A stretch of DNA of 64,000 nucleotides from Xiphias gladius (Eukaryota > Chordata > Actinopteri > Istiophoriformes > Xiphiidae): contig NC_053413.1 in NCBI RefSeq assembly GCF_016859285.1, forward strand, positions 16,821,501-16,885,500, written 5' to 3'. Each line of letters opens with the position of its first letter. The stretch's first letter is position 1. The translations under genes were made by a program, and so were the position numbers. The notes below the pieces were generated by a model. That model was not told the DNA's origin, ran no database searches, and was given only the letters and a program-made list of their open reading frames with translations. Positions 12,057 through 22,700 of the stretch are shown here, piece by piece.

Positions 12057-13097
12057 TTATGACAATGCCCCTTTAGCCCTCCAGTCCCGGGACAAAAGCC
12101 CCAGCAGCTCCTCTTCATCCTCCTCTTCCTCCTCAATATTGCCATCAGTCTCCATTTGTTCCTCCTTCCTGGACAGAGGCTTGCTCTTCACCACATCGCG
12201 CTTGTCTCTCAGCAGCTCAACCCTCTTGTAACACTCAATTTGTTCATCGATTTCGTCGATCTGACGTTCAAGCCGGCCCTCCTCGTCTTCCTCAGCTACA
12301 ATGGCCTCTGATTTTGTGTTCACCTGTCGTATCTCCTTCTGAAACTCTTCCCACTCCTTGTCCATTTGATCTTTGGGTGCGTCAACGTTGCGCACTTTGG
12401 CATCTCTTATTGGATCGTCGAAGAAGCCCTCCGGCAGCGCTTCGGCTGTGTTTTCTTTCTTTTCTGTGCTTTTCTCCTGCACATCTGCTTTGAGTATGGA
12501 TCCAGAGTGGGAGATGGCAGGTGTGGGTGGGATGGAGCTGTCGAAGAAATCAGCCGGTAGTCCCGCAGCTTCAGCCCTCTGAGGAGGGGGATTTGTGGTT
12601 CCTGCCTGACCTACCTCTTCAGCATCCGCTTCATCATCATCATCCTCATCATAGACTCCAGCCAAGAGACTCAAGCCTGCAGACTTATGAGCAGCGAGAG
12701 CTTCCTTTTCGCTGGGTTTCTCAAGAGAATCTCCTGGCAGCCCTGACGCAGACTGGCCTGTAACCGGCGCTGGTTTTGCCTTTTTCCCGTTAACCTCCTC
12801 GCTGTCCAATGCTTTCCTCTTCACTGGTTGGTTCTGTAGAGTCGCTGGTTGACTCTTTGCTCCCTTTAGCTCGGCAACCTTGTCTTTGTGTTGTTTTCCG
12901 AGGACATGAGCCGGCCACAGCAGCTCGGACTTCACCTGCACACTGCAGAGTACACAGCTGAGGTGCCCGACACTGTTGTATTTAGCAAAAGGAGACTCGA
13001 CGCGCTTCTTGTCTGTCGTTTGTCTTTGTTTTTCTCTCATCAAGCGCCGCAGTTCCTCTTGGTTTACGACTTTCTTCCCCTTCTTAGACGTTGCCAT
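12057..13097 (-). CDS. znf830: Zinc finger protein 830, spliceosome-associated
   Basis: A single uninterrupted reading frame of 346 residues, consistent with the intronless structure I recall for this gene in mammals. I start at the ATG ending at 13097 (MATSKKGKKVVNQEELRRLM). An in-frame ATG four codons upstream gives MFQN, which lacks family similarity. Residues about 38-51 read NSVGHLSCVLCSVQ. They open a C2H2-type finger of the matrin/U1-like kind (C-x2-C, then H-x5-H in PAHVLGKQH at about 63-71). The middle is disordered and rich in Lys/Ala/Pro with acidic runs. The last 100 residues form a charged coiled coil (KEWEEFQKEIRQVN, ERQIDEIDEQIECYKRVELL) and an acidic tail. ZNF830 is nuclear and is reported in the XAB2/Aquarius spliceosomal group. 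It is transcribed divergently from ankrd13c. Confidence 0.95.
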   Translation of the reverse strand: MATSKKGKKVVNQEELRRLMREKQRQTTDKKRVESPFAKYNSVGHLSCVLCSVQVKSELLWPAHVLGKQHKDKVAELKGAKSQPATLQNQPVKRKALDSEEVNGKKAKPAPVTGQSASGLPGDSLEKPSEKEALAAHKSAGLSLLAGVYDEDDDDEADAEEVGQAGTTNPPPQRAEAAGLPADFFDSSIPPTPAISHSGSILKADVQEKSTEKKENTAEALPEGFFDDPIRDAKVRNVDAPKDQMDKEWEEFQKEIRQVNTKSEAIVAEEDEEGRLERQIDEIDEQIECYKRVELLRDKRDVVKSKPLSRKEEQMETDGNIEEEEEDEEELLGLLSRDWRAKGALS

Positions 13098-13703
13098 GTT
13101 TTGAAACAACTTGCGAGCTAGCTAACTGCTTGCTTGTGCTGAAGTAAAAAGTTGTCCCATAAAGATGACACCTAATGTACGAACTCGCGTTCAAACTGGG
13201 AGGTTGCTGGACGATCTCGCGAGATTAGCCAGCTAGCAGAGGCGTTAGCTCCCCTGGTTCATTGTAGAGTCTGAATATTGCCGTAAAGCGAACTGAATCG
13301 ATACCATTTTAAAAGGTATAATTAAGAAGCGATAGAGGAGACAACGATGTAGTCGTTTGCTGTTCGTCCTTATTCTTATCTGTGTGTGTTGATTTAGTGC
13401 GTGTGTGTTTTATTATGTTTAGGATTATTTTTTGTTTTCAATCGCCGCACCCACCGTATTCATTTTCAGTGTGGGCTGGCTAGCTAGCTACAAAACTCTG
13501 CTGGGAGCTTTGGCTGTGAAGCCGGGCGGCAGGTGTAACGTTATTTGAATAAAACAGAGCAGCCAGTTACGAGAGAGCTTAAATTGCCACGACGCTGGAT
13601 TTAAATAGTATTTGCGGGTAGTGCTAATGCTGACTAGGTCTCAGATCCATTCACCAGCCTGTAGCCTAGTGATTAGTTAACCTGGTAACGTACGGCAGTC
13701 ATC
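13098..13703. promoter_or_regulatory. Shared divergent promoter region of znf830 and ankrd13c
   Basis: 606 bp separate the two start codons, so the promoters and 5' UTRs of both genes must lie here or start here. The sequence is CpG-richer than its surroundings. It contains the 12-bp palindrome ATCTCGCGAGAT at 13214-13225 and several CTAGCTAGC-type repeats (about 13110-13125 and 13475-13490). No TATA box is apparent in either direction, in keeping with housekeeping genes. Confidence 0.7.
13214..13225. promoter_or_regulatory. TCTCGCGAGA promoter palindrome
   Basis: A perfect 12-bp palindrome, ATCTCGCGAGAT. TCTCGCGAGA is an established core-promoter motif of vertebrate CpG-island and bidirectional promoters, and Kaiso (ZBTB33) binding to it has been reported. 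It lies 117 bp before the znf830 ATG and 479 bp before the ankrd13c ATG. Confidence 0.7.
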
Positions 13704-16700
13704 ATGACAGGTGAGAAGATACGCACCATGCGAAAGGACCACAACAAACCGAACAAAAATGAGGAGATAATGGACACGTTCGATGAGACCTCAAATGGAA
13801 CTATCCCTAACGGTACCAGTAACCATTTCAAATCCTACAAGGCTTTTCAGAAATCAGTCAAAACCTCCGTACTGCAGCAGCAACAGCAGCTCAATGCAAA
13901 CAACATTAACGGCAATCCATCATCAATTGGCACCATTGTCAATGATAACAACAAGAACCCAATAATCCTGACAAGTGAGGACTTGGAGTTCCCTGTTCAT
14001 GAATGCGTGTTCAAGGGAGATGTGCGACGGCTCTCCTCTCTCATCAGGACCCACAGCATATCTCAGAAAGATGTACATGGTAAGCTTTCTGCTGTTACCT
14101 GATTGCTTTGTGATTAATTTGTTGAAATGTGTGGGATTATGGATGTTTACATTTACCTGTACTTATTGTCTTAATGTGCTTCTCTTTTCAGGGAACACAC
14201 CTCTTCACCTGGCTGTGATGCTGGGCCACAAAGGTAATTCTGAACATTAGTGTAATCAAATGTATTTAAACAGTTTTTTAAAATATATATATTTGTGTAT
14301 ATATATATTTGTGTATATATTTGTGTATATATATATGTATGTACACACATTGACAGCCTATTGTCATACACAGGATGAACCAAAATTAACAAAAAGCTTC
14401 TCAGAAGATAATCTACCAGTGTCAGTTTGAGCCCAGAAAATTACACCAAATCGGCTGTGCTCCATTGCCTCGCATCTGTCACGATGACACTTTATTGAAA
14501 CATTTTTAGGCATCTTCATTAAAGGCCATTTTTAAAGCACAGTCAGTGCTGCTATTCTTGGAAATAGCGTCCGTACTCCTGCAGCACTCAGCATGTCTTT
14601 CCTGACCTCTGCAGTGAGATAATATAAAATTGGCATATTAGTAAGAGAAATCCACATAGATTGCCAATTACACGAAATGCAGCCAATTTATAAGCACAGA
14701 ACCTCAATTTGATTTAAAAAAAAAAAAAAAAAAGACTACATCTCCCCGCTTTGCTTTAGGAAGTGGTTCAATGATGTGGTGTCCTGTCTTTATTTGGACG
14801 AGATTAGGTACTCCTCATGTTATTCATACTATAAATTATTCGGGGTTTGGGGTCGATTAAATCAGAAAGCAAATGTACTTGGCTGCAGCCAAGTAATGTA
14901 TGCTGCTTTATCTGCCCCTCTTAAGTGTGGCTTAATATATTTGAACTACCTTTTAAATCATACGTAGTGTACATCCCTGGACTGTGGCAATGTATGGACA
15001 GTTCCAGCCTGTATGGACACTTCCTTCACAGCAACTATGCGCACTGGACAACATATCTGGGCATGCATAAACCATTATTTACTCTGTAAATCTTTTATTT
15101 GTTTTGTGTTTACTTTTTGTATAAACTTGCACTTACAGTTCAAAAATAAATAATTAATCAACAAACTAACACAGGGGAAAAAAGGAAGAGCATCAGAGGA
15201 GGGATGTCTCTTCCAGGACAGAAGTAATAGGTGCCAATAGCTGATGCTGACCGTAATGAATCATCTAAGTGTACAGAAAAATGCATAATGAGTTCTAGGT
15301 TTGTCATCACTTTACGTTTAGTAGTCCTTAAGACATCTTTTATCTAGACTGTGTTACAAAGGTAATATTAAAATCTCAACAATTACTCTTTATATTTGTA
15401 ATGACTGTTTGCTCAAAGAAAAAAATTTCTGTCTATGATAATTTGCTTATTTTTCTTTCAGAATGTGCCCTCCTTCTGCTGGCCCATAATGCACCTGTAA
15501 AGATAAAGAACGCACAGGGATGGAGTCCTCTAGCAGAAGCCATCAGCTACGGCGACAGGCAAATGAGTATGTTATGTCAGAAGTGCTCTAAATGGCTGTG
15601 TGCTGTCCTGGGGTTTTCATAGTGGGATGTGTTTACGGTAATCTCAGTGGCATACCTGTAATCATAAACTCTCATTGTTTTGACATTTAGGTTGAGTGCA
15701 GCCTGCCTGTTGGTTTTATACATTTGTGATGGCTGTAGTCAACGTTTGTGGGTTTGCAGTTTATGGAGTATCTGCTGTCATATTTGGGACCAATCAGTTA
15801 AACTGGTCACGACTGAACTCCAGTCAAGTTGCAGAGAACACCTCAAGATGGCATAACATACAATTAAAACATTTTATTCTTTACTTTTTAACTAATAAAC
15901 CCTTTAAGTACTACCATGATATTATGGTTAATAATGTGCACATTATTGATGAATTCTTATTCATTGTATAGGTTTTTACAAATTCTGCAAAGAAATCAAG
16001 GAGGCTAAATACTGTTGGAGGTCACAAAATTTGTGTGAGTGTTTGAAGGACCTTTTATGAGCCATTTAATTAAGTCAGTATATATATATATATAAACACA
16101 ACTGCTATCCGGTCAGTCCAGCTAAAAAGCTAAAGGCAGGGATTTTCTCTCAGCAGTCGTTATCCAGATGGGCTGGAACGCAGCCTGAACGATGGCTTAG
16201 TGTTAGGAAGCCCTGAGCTTACAGCCTGGTCACCAACCTGCTTAATGATGCCACTACTTTTAAATCCAAAATCCAGGGAAAAGAGCCAAATGACATGTGA
16301 AAGGCACCCGCTAATACCTTTGAGATGAATTCACTGTTCTGACCGTTTTGGGGTTTTTTTTTTTAAAGGTTAATTTTGTATTATTCACTAAAGATAAAAT
16401 TAAAGATGAAGGCAAGTCTAAGTGTCTAGTAAAGGGAAAGAACACTAAATAATTTATCTCAGTTTTTATGATTAAGCTGAGATCACTAATTTCGGTTGTT
16501 GCTGTTTGACTTTATAGATACCTGTGAATTTTCAGCATCCTCTTCTTAAATTGCCTTTGATGGAGGTTGTGAGGCTCAGTAGTTGGAGAAATGTCCCTCA
16601 GCCTTGTTAGTATGCATCGTGAATCCCCGTGCCTGCTGTGGCAGGCTGGCTTGAAACTGGGACCAGGAGTTTCGCTATGAGAAGGTCACTTCACTCACAA

Positions 16701-19700
16701 GGGTGAAGGGGAGGGAGGGAAGCAGAGAGAGGGGGCTGGGAACATTCACATCATCAGCAAGGCCATGCAGAGAAAATCAAACTCCGGTGACGGTGGGGTA
16801 TTTAGATTTAAATCTTTGGTTAAATAAAATGCAGCACACAGCTGGCTGCCACTTAGTGAGAGGGACATAATGTGTGCTTAATATCAAGTGTGTGGGTTAC
16901 AGCTTTTCACGAAACACTGCAGTCTTGTCATCAGTCATCACCTTTCGCTTTTACACATGTGCTTATTGCGTCAGCAGCTTCCTCACTGGCTGTCCGTGTG
17001 TGCAATGACTCGCTGCCCAAGTGCAGCGAGGGCCTCGTCAGCACTTCTCTCCTAAGTCTCGTCCACTCTCAGTCCACTCTTTCCACCCTGGTCAAGATAA
17101 TCAGGATTTGAAATATGTTGATTTATTGTGGTCCATCTGGTATCATTAAGTGGTTGCTGGTCAATTTGTGAGAGAGAGCGAGAGAGAGCTGCACTTCACG
17201 AGACAGCCTCTCCAATCACTGCTACTGATGCATGTAATATGAAATATGTTACCTCTGCACAGAAATTAGTTGTAGCAGAGTAGCGATGCTCACTCATGTT
17301 TCTGCGTAACGCTATAGAAATCTGAGCACACGAACAGTGTGCCAGGTTTTTAATAGCAGGGTGCTGGTTAAATCCCGTAGACTGGTTGTGAAATCGAAGC
17401 ATAACACTCACATCCCTCGCTCTCTCAATATGATAGGTCATCCAAAAATTTTGGAAACAGAGTCTGACCGAGGCAGAATTTGATATATTTAGAGTTTCAA
17501 AAATATGATAAGAATACACACCCAGTGGCCAGTTTATTAGGTGCACCCGTACAAGCTAATGCAATCCAATACAACTGTTCTTCCATAAAGTCTACATTTA
17601 GGATGCCTGTAATGTTCAGGTTTTGTTGACACTGTCATAGAGGTGTTAATTAAATTACACGTTTGAGCATTGATGTCATAGATAGTGGTGGTGTTGTACT
17701 GGATTGCATTTTATTCTGGGCTGTTTTTAATATTTTGCTTTGGCATTTCTGTGCTGCAATTTCTTGTTACTTATTTTTCAGCAAGTAAGCCGAAACTGAT
17801 ATATCTGTGACAAGCTAAAACCAACCAGTCAATCAAACAGTATACCAATCTGTATACTGTTTTAGAACAACTGTATTCAAATGTGGTGTAAGAAATTGGA
17901 CCACATACTGTACCGTACTCAGCACCATATAGGTGTGAATATGTATAACTGATATAGAGAATAAGTGACTATTTTCTTTCTCACCCTCTTTCTTCAGTCA
18001 CAGCAATACTACGGAAGTTAAAGCAGCAATCCAGGGAGAGTGTGGAGGATAAGAGGCCAAAATTACTGAAAGCTCTCAGGGAGGTGAGGATCACAGCTGG
18101 CTTCTCTACCACAGATGTTGCTGCAACACCAAACTCAAGTGTTATATACTGCTATGATTCTGCATTGCTGAACATCAGTTGAAACCTTTAGTTTGAAATG
18201 TTTGTATCTTTTCTGTAGCTTGGTGACTTTTATCTGGAGCTGCATTGGGATTTTCAGAGCTGGGGTGAGTTTTCATATTTCACACAAATAAACAAATGGT
18301 TTATAAGCCCTATTCTCAAACTGTATACCAACACAGTAATGACTGGTGAAAGAAACTTTAATTTGAAATCACTTTTCTGAGTTCTTCAAAGTTGCAGAAT
18401 GGGTCGACTGTGTCTTTTGTCTATCGTTAATGGAAAACCTATAGTATGGAAAAATGTGTTCCATCTGCCAAACTTGAATTTATTCGCACTCTCATCTGTA
18501 TTGTAGTGCCTTTGTTGTCCAGGATGCTGCCATCTGATGCTTGTAAAATCTACAAGCAGGGCATCAATATTAGGTAAGACATCAAATACTTGATTAAGTT
18601 AAATTCAAGTTTAGATTAAGTTAAGATTAAGTTTGTTGCTGTACCTAATTAGAGAATCTTAACTCACTGAGTGTTTGAAACAGCAAATGGTACATATCCA
18701 GGTCGAGGACTGCTTTTAGATCTAAAAAGTAGGACGCAACAATCTTCAGAACCTCTCATCTCTTTTCTCTTTTAATTTAGGCTTGACACCACTCTCATAG
18801 ACTTCACTGATATGAAATGTCAGCGCGGAGATCTTAGTTTCATTTTCAGCGGCGAAGCTACACCTTCCCAGTCCTTTGTGGTTATGGACAATGAAGCAAA
18901 AGTGTACCAAAGAATACACCACGAGGTGAGTGAGTGGTATCACCACACCTCTGGTTCACATTGTGTCATCAGCTGTTTATTATGAATAGCGAGACCTAAC
19001 GCTCGCCGTTTTTCTCCCAGGAGTCAGAGATGGAGACTGAAGAAGAGGTGGATATTCTGATGAGCAGTGACGTCTACTCTGCGACTCTGTCTACCAAGTC
19101 CATCACTTTCTCCCGTAGTCAGATTGGCTGGCTCTTCAGAGAGGATAAAACAGTGAGGCTTATGTGATAATTATGCTGAACAGAGACAGTAAATACAATG
19201 TAACTACTTCATGATGGGAAAAGTGTTGCTTAGAGTTTTAGTTACTCTGTCTGATTAGACTTTTCCTCAGGTTGATGGGTGGAACTTTGCTGGGAATCAT
19301 GTGGGTTCAGTTGACTCCATGCCCTAATAGGAATGATAAAGGTCAATTTCCCTAAAAGGTTCAACAAAGCTAAAAGGTAGAGTGAGGGAGATGTCAACCA
19401 AACATAGTGTGTGTACACTCACACAATAGAACAGAAAAAGCACAGCTGTAATGATTATTGATGGCTCCATCCATTTTATATGCCCCTGTAAGCTATAACA
19501 GTGAGCTTCGCCATGGTCAATAGCAGCGCGCTGGTACTGGTAAAACGAAATGGAATGCATCCATTTTTAATTATCATTAACACCTGTTGTTTTCCTGCAC
19601 TGTCGAGGCAAAACGGGGTCTAATCTTCCAAACCACCTGTTTGGCTTTACCACGGGAGTGCAGAGCCTTTAACTTGGTTACACAAAACTTAAAGATGTGA

Positions 19701-22700
19701 AAATAAAAAAGTTTTAAATTATATCTACATGAAGTCTTGCCCAAAATCAGAGTTTACAAACAGATTTTTGTAAAAATGTAAAATGAAGCATTGTGAATGT
19801 ATATAAAACTGAGACAAAGATGGGCAAATGTTAAAAAAGCAATTAACAAAGGAGGAAAATATCAAAATATAACATGTAAGCAGGTCTAAGTTAAACTCAC
19901 AGCTTAAGTTCACAAGACTTTGATTGTTTATTCCAGATTGTTTTTCAGTCATAGAATTAATACAACAACACCCACAGCAAATTAACGTCTCCCAAACAAA
20001 TAATGGAAATGAATGGTTGTTTAGAGCAGTGGTTCTCTGCCATTTTACCATATGGTCCTTAAAATGAAACGTTGTCTACTTGTGACCCCTTGTCACATCT
20101 TGCATATGACAATGAGTTGTGAGTAGTGTGAGTAAGTAGATAGAGTAATTTTTCCCTTCTTGTATTGTTTCATTCAATAATTTTTTAGAGCCCTGAAGTG
20201 GTAAAACACATCATATCCAGTTTTTAATGAGAAAAAATCAAAGATTCGAGAAAAATCGAAAAAATATGTGATTTTGTGTATGTTTAGTCTTTTTTCCTCC
20301 CCATGTAAATCATCTCACAATCTCCAGGTTTATTTCATGACCCCTTGGAGGGATGCCAAACCCAAGGGTGGGAACCACTCATTCAGAGTTCCCTAAAGCA
20401 AATAAAATATCAGTCATAATTGTCTATACATTTATTTATTAGTTGTTTTGATGCTTGAAAGGTTTTGTTGCACTATGAGTCTGAAAGATTTGTATGAACT
20501 TCATCTTCTCTCTGTTCAGTGGTTGTATAAACTTGCTGATTGGGATGAGAAAAGATGGAGAAAATTAAACCTGTAGCCTCCTGTAAAGTTGGTACAGTCT
20601 TATGCTCAGGCTGCTTCTTGGCACATTTTAAGAAGTGTGCAGTGGCACATGAAATCACTGGGTGACGAAATAGCAAAATCTACTTGTGTTCTGTACAGGA
20701 GAGAGTTGGAAACTTCCTGGCAGATTTCTATGCAGTGAACGGTTTGGTGCTAGAGTCAAGAAAACGGCGAGAGCACCTCAGTGAGGAGGACATCCTGAGA
20801 AACAAAGCCATCATGGAGAGCTTGAGTAAAGGAGGCAGCATCAGCGAACAGAACTTTGAGGTGAGATGAAAGAAGCCAACGTCCCACTAATGGTAAATGG
20901 TATCGTCCCTCTGAGGATTGTGATTATGCCATTGACGGATATTTTCCTGTCCCCAGCCTGTGAGGAGACAGTCCCTCACAGCTCCAGCCCCCAACACAAT
21001 TTCTTGGGAAGAGTACATCAATGCAGAGCAAGGAAAGTAAGCATCTGGTATTTTCTACGATTTCATCAGTCCTTAGCATGATTAGCAGTTTATTCAGGGC
21101 AGATACAAGAAAAATTGTAGAAATGCTGAATATGAAATCCATGTAAACCGCCATAGGATATAAAAAGCAATGTCTTTGACTGTTTGTCTGTGTCTCTTCC
21201 CACCTCCAGGCCACCTCATCTTGGGAGAGAGCTTGTGTGCAAGGAAAGCAAGAAGAACTTCAAAGCTACCGTAGCCATGAGCCAGGATTTCCCTCTAGGC
21301 ATTGAGTCGTAAGTACATCCCTTCCTCCTCAGATCTATTTACAAAGCTTTCCGCACAGACTGATCCTTGGTGAATACACCTAGATACACTTGGGATTTTA
21401 AGAAAAGGGTAGTGTGGACATGAAATAATTCAGATCAGGTATTTGGGTCAGGTAAACATGCTCCACCATTTGATGATAGAATTTCAATTTTTTTCATTAT
21501 AAAAAATACAAACATTAAGGGAAGCACTCTACAAATCCAGAAATGCAACAAATATAAAAACATATACAAACAGGGAAAACACATGCAAAAAGAATTTCGG
21601 CACCGGACGTGCGCCAGGATGCCTGGGGGAAGAAATGTGCTCGATTTTGATAAATGACAACAATGCAAAAAATTTGCCTCCCCATCAGACTTTATGTAAC
21701 CTAATGTAACCCAACACTTTATTAAGTTTTGATATTTTTTCAGGCAAGAAAGTCACTGGTCAGTTTATCCAGTTGAGACTGGCAGTCATCTATTTTTTTT
21801 TTTTTCTTTTGTTGTTTGTTTTTTACATAAACACAGAACTAGGGTTCCAAATAACAATTAGCGATTTAATCTGATGATTATTTAGTCTTGTGTATATATA
21901 GTCTTGTTTTGTCTGACCAAAAGTCCAAAACCCAAAGATATTTATTTACTTTGATACATGACACAAAAAGCAGCAGATCCTGCCATTTGAGAAGCTGGAA
22001 CCTGAGGATGTGTAGAATATTTCACTTTTTTTGCTTGAAAAATGAATAAAATGATAGATTATCAAAAATATTTGCCCATTATTTTTCTGCTGAATGACTT
22101 ATTAATTAATCAACTAATCGTTTCAGCTCTACACATAACATGACAAATACCTTTTAATAAGGTTATTAAAGAATTTGACCAAAATACATACCGTGCAGGA
22201 CAGGGCCCTCTGATATATCTGTGATAAGCTAATAATGGCAGATACTTTTTGTCTGGTGATGGAAATTAAACTGTCAAAATATGAACAAATAAAGTTTGAA
22301 TCACAGCCCTACGTTAAGCTTTAATAACCATTATGGCTGCAACTAACAAGTGCTTTCACTGGTTATTTCCTCATTATTTCCTGGATTAATAATTTTGTCT
22401 AATAAATGACACAAAATATTGGAAAAATACCCATTAGAATTTTCCAGAGCTTTTTATGACGTCTCCAGATCCTAAGCTGGAAGCTTAAAAAATAATTGAT
22501 TATCTAAATATTTGGCAATTAATTCTCCGTTAGTGGGCTAATCAATTAATCAATTGTTTCACCTCTAATGATCATTGCTTGCCATGAGTGTTATTGCTTT
22601 ATTTTTGTGGCTGTAATATACAGAAAAGAATATTAATAGCATTTTTAATCTAAGTTTTGATTTTATGCAGCCAAGATGGTGTTTTTTTTGACTGCTAACT

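Noticed and set aside
12366-13121. Several plus-strand open frames opposite znf830
   Set aside because: All are shadows of the 346-residue znf830 frame, which carries the conserved zinc finger.
17196-17546. 116-codon minus-strand open frame in ankrd13c intron 3
   Set aside because: It runs into a dispersed repeat at 17521 and has no similarity to a known family.
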